Assembly (NCBI GenBank): GCA_002897615.1 | Contig: BDTX01000004.1 | Location: 1 to 64,000, forward strand | Length of the DNA: 64,000 bases | Direction: 5' to 3' | DNA from: a bacterium BMS3Bbin14 | GTDB taxonomy: Bacteria; Desulfobacterota; Desulfobulbia; Desulfobulbales; Desulfobulbaceae | In this document: piece by piece, positions 37,685 to 45,554 of the stretch | Numbering within the stretch: position 1 is the first letter of the stretch | Layout of the letters: every line of letters begins with the position of its first letter | Made by a program: the position numbers and the translations under genes | The notes under the pieces: model-generated | What the model saw: the letters and a program-made list of their open reading frames with translations, nothing else | Told to the model about the DNA's origin: nothing | Databases searched by the model: none

Positions 37685-38011
37685 TTATGCCGTTACAAGA
37701 TTGCATGAGTCAGTTCGAGAAAGGTGAGGTTTGACTTCTTTTTCTATCATTTTACCGACTTTACTCTTGGCTATTTTCATATTGTACCGCACCTGTAGAT
37801 TGAGCCAGAATTCCGGTTCAATTCCAAAATATTTACTGAGACGCAATGCAGTATCCGCAGTAATTTCTCTTTTGCCATGTATAATTTGACTGATTCTATT
37901 TGCAGGGACATTAATGTCTTTTGCCAATTGATTTTGAGTAATTTTCATTGGCTTAAGGAATTCTTCCAATAATACATCGCCCGGAGTGATTGGAGTTAGT
38001 TTTGTTGCCAT
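37685..38011 (-). CDS. higA: HigA-family antitoxin, TA module 4
   Basis: A 108-residue XRE-type antitoxin beginning MATKLTPITPGDVLLEEFLKPM, the HigA signature. The helix-turn-helix is at about 25-65 (ITQNQLAKDINVPANRISQIIHGKREIT) and is followed by AEFWLNLQ-type PEFWLNLQVRYN. In this reversed family the toxin gene comes first. The start is four bases after the higB stop; an upstream in-frame codon at 38038 is not favoured. Confidence 0.93.
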   Translation of the reverse strand: MATKLTPITPGDVLLEEFLKPMKITQNQLAKDINVPANRISQIIHGKREITADTALRLSKYFGIEPEFWLNLQVRYNMKIAKSKVGKMIEKEVKPHLSRTDSCNLVTA

Positions 38012-38015
38012 GATT

Positions 38016-38300
38016 TTACCCCTTGTGATAATCAACAATTTCTACGTCGGTGGCATTTTCTCCCGACCATACGAAATAAATACGCCACTGGTCGTTAATC
38101 CTGATACTATGCTGCCTTTTCCAGTTGCCTTTTAATTGTTCCAGCCTATTTCCTGGGGGAACTCGCAAACTTTGCAAAAAAACAGCCGCATTTAGGATCT
38201 CAAGTTTGATTCTTGCCACTCTGGAAATACTTCTGAATCGCTTTACATTTACGTCATCAAAAAGTTTTTCCGTATCTTTGCACTTGAAGCTTTTTATCAT
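38016..38300 (-). CDS. higB: HigB-family toxin, TA module 4
   Basis: A 94-residue RelE-superfamily toxin of the HigB type. It begins MIKSFKCKDTEKLFDD, shows VPPGNRLEQLKGNWKRQHSI and ends RIYFVWSGENATDVEIVDYH. These are the blocks of the plasmid-killer HigB family, a ribosome-dependent mRNA interferase. Length and residues are complete. It is first in the operon, behind a strong promoter with an inverted repeat. Confidence 0.93.
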   Translation of the reverse strand: MIKSFKCKDTEKLFDDVNVKRFRSISRVARIKLEILNAAVFLQSLRVPPGNRLEQLKGNWKRQHSIRINDQWRIYFVWSGENATDVEIVDYHKG

Positions 38301-38306
38301 ACTTAC

Positions 38307-38335
38307 ACTATATGACGAATTACGTCACGCGTCAA
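38307..38335 (-). promoter_or_regulatory. Promoter and operator of higBA
   Basis: On the minus strand TTGACG (38330-38335) and TATAGT (38307-38312) are spaced by exactly 17 bases. Between them lies a perfect inverted repeat TGACG-aatta-CGTCA (38313-38327 on the plus strand), placed where bound HigA would block polymerase. Confidence 0.7.
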
Positions 38336-38514
38336 TTAAAACCCGAGGGGTCCAAGAGCCGATTTGAATCAGCGGGGCCGTCTGGCCGTCGTTGAACTCG
38401 TCGACCTATTGATTTTTATTTCGTATTATTTTGCTAATTGCCGGAATAACTGTCCTTGTCTCTGAAGACAGCCCCCCATACGAAGCACAAATCTATTGCG
38501 ATCATCGACGATTT

Positions 38515-38650
38515 CGCGGCATTCTATTCCTCTGATCATGACATGATGCAAGAGACCGGGTGTATCTATTCGGGCTATCCTGAGCATGGCCGTATGCATA
38601 CGGCCAAATATACTTTATACCAAGTTATTTAACTATTTAAGGTCGTCCCC
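38515..38650 (-). pseudogene. RAYT transposase relic 3 (N-terminal end only)
   Basis: Matches the start of the intact RAYT (codons for about the first 25 residues), the palindrome GGCCGTATGCATACGGCC and the right boundary TTTAAGGTCGTCCCC. The rest of the gene is absent. It lies between higBA and TA module 5; the flanking 38336-38514 has no recognised gene. Confidence 0.8.
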
Positions 38651-38795
38651 TCCTTTTTTTACTGGTCAACTGAACCGTCTGGTTCGGCGATTCCGCCGGT
38701 TGTGAAAAATAATCCTGATAAATCATATACTATTGTTTACTTGCCTCTCCAATTGAATAATTGTACCATTAACCATACGTTTAGGAGGTACTTAA

Positions 38796-39068
38796 ATGCC
38801 AAAAACTCCCCAAATAATTCCTATTTCGGATCTTCGTCAAAGTGCCAGTGGAGTTGTCAAAAGGCTGTCATCTTCTCGTGGCCCTCTGTTTATCACACAA
38901 CGGGGGCATGCCGCAGCCGTGATGGTCAGCATGAAAGAGTATGAATATACTCAACACGAACTTGAAATATTGCGTCTGCTTGCCCGTGGCGAAAAGGAGA
39001 TCGAAGCCGGAGTTGGATACGATCTGAAAACAGTATTAGCAGAGGCTGACGAAATGCTGGCGGAATAA
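38796..39068 (+). CDS. Phd/YefM antitoxin, TA module 5
   Basis: A 90-residue antitoxin: IIPISDLRQSASGVVKRL, then PLFITQRGHAAAVMVSM, the Phd/YefM core, and a ParD-like tail (LARGEKEIEAGVGYDLKTVLAEADEML). A strong TAGGAGGT precedes the ATG. The adjacent toxin frame is broken, so this antitoxin is now an orphan unless it binds another module's toxin. It resembles the module 3 antitoxin in layout. Confidence 0.9.
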   Translation: MPKTPQIIPISDLRQSASGVVKRLSSSRGPLFITQRGHAAAVMVSMKEYEYTQHELEILRLLARGEKEIEAGVGYDLKTVLAEADEMLAE

Positions 39069-39069
39069 T

Positions 39070-39362
39070 ATGAAAATAGTTTTTACTCCGACAGCACGCA
39101 AACAGTTTTTTAATGCACTTGCGTATATCCGCCGAGATAAACCCTCTGCAGCAATTTCTTTTCGGAAAAAAGTAGAGTAGACTCTTTTACGACTGATTGG
39201 TCACCCCAAGTCAGGCCGGACCATTCCTGAATTTACTGACCTCCCATATCGCGAAGTTATCGTTGCCCCGTAAGATTTTTCTATAAGGTGAAAAATAACG
39301 CTATGTGGATAGTTGCAGTGTGGCATGGCACCCAGATTCCACAGACTCCCCCCTCGAAATAA
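39070..39362 (+). pseudogene. Broken RelE/ParE toxin, TA module 5
   Basis: It starts with ATG one base after the antitoxin stop and reads MKIVFTPTARKQFFNALAYI, a typical ParE beginning. Codon 37 is TAG (39178-39180). The frame then continues TLLRLIGHPKSGRTIPEF to VAP, where one base is missing at about 39271. In the next frame it resumes RFFYKVKNNAMWIVAVWHG, the conserved end of ParE toxins, to a stop at 39360-39362. One nonsense change and one single-base deletion both inactivate it. Confidence 0.88.
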
Positions 39363-39410
39363 CAACCGAAAATTGACAGTCCACCGAAGTGATGAGCACA
39401 GAGTGAATAT

Positions 39411-39890
39411 GGGGATGACCTTAAATATTAAAATAACTCAAGCTTCCTGTTGGCAACCTCGTTCCTTGGCCATCTTCTCTCCTCGCTGAACTGCGTGACT
39501 TACAGCGGTCGGCGTTATGGCAAATTTCCTCGCCAGGTCAACCATGGGCATTCCCAATTCAACCACCGCCCAGTAGCAGAGTAAATCCCTGGCCTGAACC
39601 CGGTCCTTTTCCGCCCCCCCTTGCGGTTATGCAATCCTGTTCCAACTGGCGGTGCCTTCTGCTAAACGATACCGCATAACCGGTAAGCAATCTGTGCATC
39701 AGGGCGGCAATGCCGGCGGGGCCGCTTTTTAACAAAAAATGGGCGTGATTAGATAAAAATGACCAGGCGTAGCATTGGGTCTTGGTTGCAGGCAGGAGAA
39801 TAGAAAGCCGTTCAATAAAGTTTTCACGATCTTTATCATCATTGAATATCTTTCGGCGTTCTATTCCTCTGATCATGACATAATGCAAGG
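39411..39890 (-). pseudogene. RAYT transposase relic 4 (internally deleted, truncated)
   Basis: Left boundary GGGGATGACCTTAAATATT matches the intact unit. C-terminal sequence follows to about 39648, then a deletion of about 500 bases joins it to the segment coding for HxH and N-terminal parts (SNHAHFLLKSG is still readable). The 5' end stops at about 39890, where the 177-bp inverted-repeat element begins, so the start codon and right boundary are lost. Confidence 0.83.
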
Positions 39891-39891
39891 A

Positions 39892-40068
39892 GTGCATTAC
39901 GCGTTTGTTCAGAAGGGATATCTTGTCCGTGAATACCATCTTGAAACCATGTTTTCGCCTATGGTTGAAGAGAAAAATGGGGTTTCAATGGTGACTTTGG
40001 CAAAGAATTTCTATCTGCATGACCACATAGTAGAGGTTTTCATCAGTTTGAACAAACGCGTAATGCAC
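39892..40068. repeat. 177-bp element with 20-bp perfect terminal inverted repeats
   Basis: GTGCATTACGCGTTTGTTCA (39892-39911) is exactly complemented by TGAACAAACGCGTAATGCAC (40049-40068). The 137 bases between have no recognised gene. One end is fused to RAYT relic 4. No target duplication is visible (caagga versus ccgcac). It may be a small transposable element or an inverted rearrangement scar. Confidence 0.6.
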
Positions 40069-40115
40069 CCGCACATCCCGTGGCAGCGCCACTGCATTGG
40101 GACGCACTTCATTGA

Positions 40116-40271
40116 AGACTTCTTTTCTTTGTACTCCGCAAGGGACGACTAATCAAGCAAATCGTGCCGGCAGAACTACAATTGCACATGCAACTGAGCC
40201 GCTTCCACGCACTGATCCAGGGTTCAAACAAAGTGGACCAAGGTTTCCAATTAATTGAAAAATACGATTAA
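40116..40271 (+). pseudogene. Unrecognised C-terminal coding remnant
   Basis: The frame reads GRLIKQIVPAELQLHMQLSR and continues FHALIQGSNKVDQGFQLIEKYD to a stop at 40269. It looks protein-like, but there is no start or ribosome site and the upstream frame is closed at 40113. I do not recognise the family. It is probably the tail of a gene destroyed when the island rearranged beside the tRNA. Confidence 0.3.
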
Positions 40272-40310
40272 GATACCTTGGCCGGTTACGACAGCGCGGG
40301 CAAATAAAAA

Positions 40311-40342
40311 AAGGGATTCAAGCTAATTAGCTTGAATCCCTT
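40311..40342 (-). terminator. Intrinsic terminator after tRNA-His
   Basis: A perfect 32-base palindrome (16-bp arms, AAGGGATTCAAGCTAA and complement). On the minus strand it is followed by TTTTTTTATTT beyond the arm. It lies 11 bases past the encoded CCA of tRNA-His. Confidence 0.85.
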
Positions 40343-40353
40343 GGTAATGTACA

Positions 40354-40431
40354 TGGGGTGAGCGATGGGACTTGAACCCACGACCTCCTGGGCCACAACC
40401 AGGTGCTACCACCAGCTGAGCTACGCCCACC
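40354..40431 (-). tRNA. tRNA-His (GTG)
   Basis: On the minus strand the gene reads GGTGGGCG at the 5' end, with the extra G at position -1 typical of tRNA-His, pairing with the 3' CGCTCACC. The anticodon loop TTGTGGC gives GTG, and the T-loop is GGTTCAAGTCC. CCA is encoded. The cloverleaf is complete. It forms the boundary between the accessory island (33-40 kb) and normal core genes; no duplicated tRNA 3' end was found in the island. Confidence 0.96.
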
Positions 40432-40492
40432 ACGTAAGGTATGGATTTTATACAAAGCAGTGCTGCTTTTGGCAAGAAGAAAGTCGCTCGGG

Positions 40493-41146
40493 TCAGACCA
40501 GCTCCTTCTGACAATGCTTACACAGTTTGGCCTGGGCCTTGATAATCTCCGCGCAGAAGGGGCATTCTTTCATGAAATGATTGGCAAGAATGGCCGAAAT
40601 GGCCATGTTGACAGACTGCTCAAGAAAAGTGTCCTTGAAGTCATGGTTACGCAGGGGGTCGATGCATGAAAGATCGTTGAGTTCTTTCAGCAGTTCGGCG
40701 GCGCGTTTCCGGACATCCAGGCTGGGGTGAGGATCAAGAAGCAGGTACAGAACCGGTTCCAGGTTGTGCTCCTCGACACAGGTATCGAGTTTGGCAATAG
40801 CCTCTTTTTCTTTGCAGAAACGCTCGTTCTGGCTTCTGATCTGCTCGGGATCGACAATGCTCCCTGTAAAGGCAAGCCTGCTGCCGACCATCATGTTGTA
40901 CGATTCGTTGCTGTTGGGCATCCGCATGTAACGGTATGAACCCATGTGGCCGTACTGGTTTTCGATATATTTCCAGCCATTGACAAAAAGCTTGCATTCG
41001 TCGTTCAGGCAGATAAAGAGATATTCGCATCCCCAGCCCAGGCCGTCACCGACATGCACCGGCGGGGCGTCGCACAGGGTCATCTCCTGGTGGCAATGCG
41101 GACAGATATATTTGTCGTCAAGAAAATCTAAGGCAGAAGACATCAT
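40493..41146 (-). CDS. Zinc-ribbon protein with HEAT-like segment
   Basis: A 217-residue cytoplasmic protein. Two cysteine sites are visible: an N-terminal CPHC followed by CLNDEC, and a C-terminal zinc ribbon CPFC ... LCKHC. Between lies a helical HEAT-like region (about 120-190, HPSLDVRKRAAELL). The function is unknown; the layout suggests a scaffolding or nucleic-acid-binding role. It starts with a double ATG; the first is used. Confidence 0.7.
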   Translation of the reverse strand: MMSSALDFLDDKYICPHCHQEMTLCDAPPVHVGDGLGWGCEYLFICLNDECKLFVNGWKYIENQYGHMGSYRYMRMPNSNESYNMMVGSRLAFTGSIVDPEQIRSQNERFCKEKEAIAKLDTCVEEHNLEPVLYLLLDPHPSLDVRKRAAELLKELNDLSCIDPLRNHDFKDTFLEQSVNMAISAILANHFMKECPFCAEIIKAQAKLCKHCQKELV

Positions 41147-41298
41147 AAAACGTGGAGGCTCCCTACTCGTACTCGTATTTAAATGAACCGGTCACCGACC
41201 GGAAATCCTGCATGAAGAATCAATAACTAAACGCTTCTTCATTTATATCCCGCATCCTAACCTAACCACTGACCGGGGTCCGGTCAAGAGCGGAACTA

Positions 41299-42981
41299 CT
41301 AAATCATGCGTCCAAGTACCTCGTCAACCGCCTTGGCCTGGAGCATCCGGTCCTGCAGGAAATCACGGGTCAGGTGTTGACAATTCCGGTCAATCAGGGC
41401 GCGGAGTTCGGCAATCCGGCCTTCATCCGCCAGTGCCATGACGGTCTGCAGATTCTTGGCAAAGTCACCGACAATTTTGCGGCTGTCGCCCCGGCTTGAC
41501 ATGATCTCCGCATAGGTCCGTGGATTCTGCGAGTGAACCCGGGCCATGGCGAGAATGGGATAGAGGGAGGTCAGGGTGCAGTGACTGGCGATATCCTCGC
41601 TGGTAATGCCGTGCGCATCCAGGGTCATGGCCAGGGCAACGGCAACGACCGTGGGCAGCTTCTGGCCGATGCCCATGAGCAGGTCGTGCCGCTGGGCCGA
41701 ATCATGATAAATATCCGCCCCATGTTTGTAGAGAAATGCCTCGAATTCACTACAGAGCCTGCCGCTGCGGGCGGTCCGGACCACGATGGCATTCTTGTCC
41801 TTCATGGTTGCCGCCTGCGGCCCCCACAGGTTGTGGACCAGCATCAGTTCCACATTTTCACCGGTAGCTTCAAGGGCCGCCGCCAAGGTCTTTTCCGACT
41901 CCCCGGCCAGGAGAATCAGGGCCTTGCCGTCTGCCAGCAAGTGACCATACTTGCGCACCGTTTCGGCGGTGACGCTGATCGGCACGCAGATCACCACCAC
42001 GTCCACCTGGCTGATCATCTCCTCCGGTCGCAGGGCCGTGGTCCTGCCGGCCATCATGACCCGATAGCCTTCATTTTCCAGCCGGTCGGCAAACCAGCGG
42101 CTCATCTCGCCGGTGCCGATGAAGCCGAATGATTTGATATACCTGGTCCGCATGTCAACCCGGGGAAAACTGCCCAGCAGCCGGACGGATTTGTGCAGAC
42201 CGATCACCCGTTTTTCGATCTGCTCGATGGCCTCGGCCACCACCTCGTCCTGGACATGCCCTTCTATCTCTATGTAGACTTGGAGTTTCTGGGTTTTGAT
42301 ATCGTTTTCCGAGCGCATATCGAGAATATTGATGCCGCGCCGGGTGAATTCACCCAGGATATCGACCAGCATGCCCAGCCGGTCATCCAGGGGGATGGTG
42401 ATAAAGGCCGTGGCATCATAGCCTGTTTCCACGGCCAGTTCCGGCCCCAGCACCGCGTAACGGGTCCGGTTATGCGGCACGACTTCCCGCTCCAGGATGT
42501 AGAGCCCGTGCGACTTCAGCATCTCCTCGGTATCGATCACCCCGCGGTCATGCAGGCCGCTTTCCTTTATTTCATAAACGGCCTGGTCGAGATCCTGGAC
42601 ACACATCATGGCAAGATCGGGAAAGGTATTGCCGATATACACTTCGCACTGGCGAAAAACGGACGGCTGCCCAACCAGCATCCGCAGGTTCTCGTGCTTG
42701 ACAAAGGGCCCGAAGACACCCAGAGAGAGATAGGACGGCAAAACTATATTGTCGATCCAGTAACCAGACTTGAGTTGATCAACCAGACGGAAATACTCTT
42801 TATTCTCTCCTTCCCTGGTGTTATAGATGGGGATGATGGCCAACTCCGCTTCACCGCTTGAAAATGCTTCGATCAAGGCGCCGGTATGGGGATAGGTCCT
42901 GATCGTGGCATTGGGGGCGTAACGGACGGCCGCCTGCCAGGCATGGGATTTCTCTGGTCCGAGAGTCGCGATGGTCATCAT
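41299..42981 (-). CDS. Prephenate dehydratase-ACT-prephenate dehydrogenase fusion
   Basis: A 560-residue protein. Residues 1-180 resemble prephenate dehydratase (PheA), starting TIATLGPEKSHAWQAA with NRTRYAVLG at 171-179. An ACT domain follows (about 192-265), then a TyrA-like part with NAD motif FGFIGTGEMSRW at 285-296, VVICVPIS and the catalytic His383 in HNLWGPQ. Such a fusion would divert prephenate to both phenylpyruvate and 4-hydroxyphenylpyruvate. Several residues depart from the families: TRF is TRY, the ESRP phenylalanine-binding motif reads MRSEND and the HPMFGP block reads HNLWGP. Activity of the dehydratase half is therefore uncertain. A small hairpin (41270-41286) lies just after the stop. 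Confidence 0.8.
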   Translation of the reverse strand: MMTIATLGPEKSHAWQAAVRYAPNATIRTYPHTGALIEAFSSGEAELAIIPIYNTREGENKEYFRLVDQLKSGYWIDNIVLPSYLSLGVFGPFVKHENLRMLVGQPSVFRQCEVYIGNTFPDLAMMCVQDLDQAVYEIKESGLHDRGVIDTEEMLKSHGLYILEREVVPHNRTRYAVLGPELAVETGYDATAFITIPLDDRLGMLVDILGEFTRRGINILDMRSENDIKTQKLQVYIEIEGHVQDEVVAEAIEQIEKRVIGLHKSVRLLGSFPRVDMRTRYIKSFGFIGTGEMSRWFADRLENEGYRVMMAGRTTALRPEEMISQVDVVVICVPISVTAETVRKYGHLLADGKALILLAGESEKTLAAALEATGENVELMLVHNLWGPQAATMKDKNAIVVRTARSGRLCSEFEAFLYKHGADIYHDSAQRHDLLMGIGQKLPTVVAVALAMTLDAHGITSEDIASHCTLTSLYPILAMARVHSQNPRTYAEIMSSRGDSRKIVGDFAKNLQTVMALADEGRIAELRALIDRNCQHLTRDFLQDRMLQAKAVDEVLGRMI

Positions 42982-43210
42982 GTATCCGGTTTCCGGCTGT
43001 ACAGGGATTTTATACCCGTCCCGCCAGGGGACGGATTCAGCAACTATGCTACCATGATAAATTAAATCGTCTTAATGATAAACCTTAAAGTACAGCGGGC
43101 CGCAACATGAAACCGGTACCGGGTTCCGTCGCCGAATACCTGGCGGCATTCAAGGGGTCTGAACATTTCGGACCGCAGATCGTTGTATTGTACGCAGTCT
43201 GTCCCGAGAC

Positions 43211-44059
43211 CTATGGAAGTGGTGAGTCATCTCGACGTCGCCGCACCGGGTCCTCTTTGACAGGGGCTATCAGCTCATAGCTCTTTTTTTGGTTAATGTT
43301 AATAAAGCGATATACTCGATTGGAATCCCAGCTGAGTGCTGAATCAAGCACGAGCTCTATCCCTTCGCCAAATTCCCCTTGGTTAACCTCCCACACGGCT
43401 TTCATTTCTCCCGTAAACCGGGAGCTGAAATTGAAGTAGATATCATCAAAGTAAATGACACATCCCGTAGGTATGTAAGGGATGAGCTTCTCGAAGATCA
43501 CCTTGGTAGACGAGTAGTAGTCACAATCAATCCAGATTAAAATCGGTGGTTGCTCCGCTAGAGTTTCTAAGAAATCATCCGTAATCGTTTCCTCGAAAAG
43601 TCCCTTGTGTAACTTAAAGTTTTTATATTTACTTCGACAATACTTCGTTAAATTGTCATATCTTCCCTTATAGTGACCTTCGCGCCACTCACCACCGGCG
43701 ACTAAGCTGTTGTCTGCCGAACTCGTTTTATCAGGAAGACCTGTAAAGGTGTCGAACCCATGAACCTTAATGTGGTCCTCCATCTTCAGATAGCGAACTG
43801 CGTAGAGCTTTTTGGTAAATGAGTAGCCATCGGCCACGCCAAATTCTAAAATGGAAAAATTGCCTCTGTAGTGTTTCTTAAACTCTTTAAGAACATCGTA
43901 AATGTGATCCATGCGATAAAAGCTACCGATACTTTTACGTAAGAATTTTCGAGTTGCGGCGATGCCATTTAGATACACAAATGTCCTTAAGTAAGTTCCA
44001 GGGATCAACCTTCCAATAACATTAAGGAGAACGATGAAAATCCCACCCTTTTCTTTCAT
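43211..44059 (-). CDS. SAM-dependent methyltransferase (TylF/MycF-like)
   Basis: A 282-residue class I methyltransferase. The Rossmann motif I is FSILEFGVADGYS; a mid-domain acidic stretch ILIWIDCDYYSST is typical of TylF-like sugar O-methyltransferases, which use metal-bound aspartates, and VIYFDDIYF follows. The gene is clearly more AT-rich than its neighbours and has no operon partners, suggesting horizontal gain. It ends in an arginine-rich stretch (RRRRDD) that may derive from a junction. A surface-glycan substrate is a guess. Confidence 0.75.
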   Translation of the reverse strand: MKEKGGIFIVLLNVIGRLIPGTYLRTFVYLNGIAATRKFLRKSIGSFYRMDHIYDVLKEFKKHYRGNFSILEFGVADGYSFTKKLYAVRYLKMEDHIKVHGFDTFTGLPDKTSSADNSLVAGGEWREGHYKGRYDNLTKYCRSKYKNFKLHKGLFEETITDDFLETLAEQPPILIWIDCDYYSSTKVIFEKLIPYIPTGCVIYFDDIYFNFSSRFTGEMKAVWEVNQGEFGEGIELVLDSALSWDSNRVYRFININQKKSYELIAPVKEDPVRRRRDDSPLP

Positions 44060-44271
44060 TGAAATCCTCCTTTAAAATAAGATGATCCTGATTTCACTCT
44101 TGACGTACCGGGTAGCCCGGTCGGCCCGGTATGCGGGGGGGGGGGAGAAGCGGCGACGGCCTGCTGGCCCGCAAATGGTTTCAGCAGGCCCGGATGGACC
44201 TGTTGAGAGAATTACTGCCGTAAAGATGTCGGAGATTACCCGTAATCTTTTTCTGTTGAAAAAAACCGGGC

Positions 44272-44730
44272 TCAGGGCCAGAGCAGCGTCTTGTAAATCC
44301 AGCCGGTCAATCTCGGATGCCGCACTTTCACCCAGTCGCCCTTGGTCTTAAGCCGCCGCAGAATAACCTCGCGGGCAACGGTCCCTATCTTCTGATACTT
44401 TGTCCCCGGACCTGAACGGACATTCCCCTCTTTGACCTTGACAATGACATAATTGGACCTGGACACCAGGGAAGAAAAAATCCAGCCCCTGTCATTTTCA
44501 AAATCACTGACCTTGAGCCAGTCGCCTTTTCTCTTCAGGACCTTCAGGGGATAGCCGACCGGCAGTTTATAGAGAATGCTGGCATTGGTATTCGGCGCTG
44601 AGCGCAGATTAACACCGTCATTATTCACACTGACATAATCGGCCGCCATGGCCGATACCGCGATCAGGGCGGAAAAGGTGAGCAGCAGAAGCGCTGTTGT
44701 CAACGACTGCCCGAGTTTATATCTTTTCAT
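44272..44730 (-). CDS. Exported double SH3 domain protein
   Basis: A 152-residue exported protein. A signal peptide (about 1-29, ending AMA-AD) precedes two bacterial SH3 domains (about 30-90 and 92-152), each with the N-R-S-x-P motif (NLRSAPN, NVRSGPG) and a GWI strand. Such domains bind cell-wall peptides or act as dimerisers. The ATG has AAGGAG upstream and lies inside the 3' end of tlyA (14-base overlap), so the two are cotranscribed. Confidence 0.85.
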   Translation of the reverse strand: MKRYKLGQSLTTALLLLTFSALIAVSAMAADYVSVNNDGVNLRSAPNTNASILYKLPVGYPLKVLKRKGDWLKVSDFENDRGWIFSSLVSRSNYVIVKVKEGNVRSGPGTKYQKIGTVAREVILRRLKTKGDWVKVRHPRLTGWIYKTLLWP

Positions 44731-45517
44731 TTTGATCTCCTTGGTTATCCTCACCAATGTAACGTGATTGTCTTGATTCTGGCGCCGCCGCTGTGAGATA
44801 CATCAGGAATTCCTGGTTTCCCTTGGCGCCCCGGACAGGTGACGCCACAACGCCCTTGCAGGTAAGTCCGGCCCGCGTAACGTAGCCGCGGACCATCTCC
44901 AGGGCCTCCTCATGCAGAAAGCCCTCCCTGACAACGCCGCCCCTGGCTACCTTTTGCCGGGGCAGCTCAAACTGCGGCTTGACCAGGACGACCATCCGGA
45001 TCCGGCCGTGGAACAGGCCGCACAGCGGCCCAAGCAGCAGGCCGAGAGATATAAACGAGGCGTCAATGACCGCCAGGTCGAGCGATTCCGGAATCTGCTC
45101 TCTGGTCAGAAACCGCGCATTGGTCCGTTCAAGGACCACGACCCGTTCGTCTTGCCGGAGCTTCCAGGCCAGCACGCCGTAGCCGACATCCACACAGTAG
45201 ACCCGCCGCGCCCCGCGTTGCAGCAGGCAATCGGTAAAGCCGCCGGTTGAGCAGCCGATATCGGCGCAGATCAACCCCGCCGGATCCAGGGCAAATTCCC
45301 GTAATCCGGCGGCGAGTTTTCCGCCGCCCCGACTGACATAGGCCTGCTTTTTTTTCAGTTCCAGGGAGCAGTCCAAACCGTAGCGGCTGCCGGCCTTGGC
45401 ACCGGGCAAACCGTTCACCAACACCGCGCCCGCGCCGATCAACGCCTGGGCCGCGGCCGTGTCTTCGGCCAGCCCTCTTGCCACCAGCAGCCCGTCAAGT
45501 CTCTTTTTTATCGACAA
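44717..45517 (-). CDS. tlyA: TlyA-family rRNA 2'-O-methyltransferase
   Basis: A roughly 267-residue protein with an N-terminal S4-like RNA-binding domain (about 1-60) and an FtsJ-type methyltransferase: motif I ADIGCSTGGFTDCLLQRG, catalytic K-D-K-E style residues in AYVSRGGGKL and the VLVKPQFE block. TlyA proteins 2'-O-methylate rRNA. The upstream frame has no ATG near the family start, so I infer a TTG at 45517 (LSIKKRLDGLL). A longer frame reaches 45670 but overlaps cpoB. Neighbour sh3 gene overlaps its end. Confidence 0.88.
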   Translation of the reverse strand: MSIKKRLDGLLVARGLAEDTAAAQALIGAGAVLVNGLPGAKAGSRYGLDCSLELKKKQAYVSRGGGKLAAGLREFALDPAGLICADIGCSTGGFTDCLLQRGARRVYCVDVGYGVLAWKLRQDERVVVLERTNARFLTREQIPESLDLAVIDASFISLGLLLGPLCGLFHGRIRMVVLVKPQFELPRQKVARGGVVREGFLHEEALEMVRGYVTRAGLTCKGVVASPVRGAKGNQEFLMYLTAAAPESRQSRYIGEDNQGDQNEKI

Positions 45518-45554
45518 AACTCTGAAATCCGCTTCTCTCGTTATGTGCAGATTC

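Noticed and set aside
40021-40152. Coding end of the 125-codon plus-strand frame through the 177-bp element
   Set aside because: The frame begins antisense to RAYT relic 4 and crosses a repeat boundary, so it is an artefact of joined fragments.
43107-43280. 58-codon plus-strand frame resembling a helicase N-terminus
   Set aside because: The resemblance is weak, and it overlaps the methyltransferase end; kept only as a low-interest observation.
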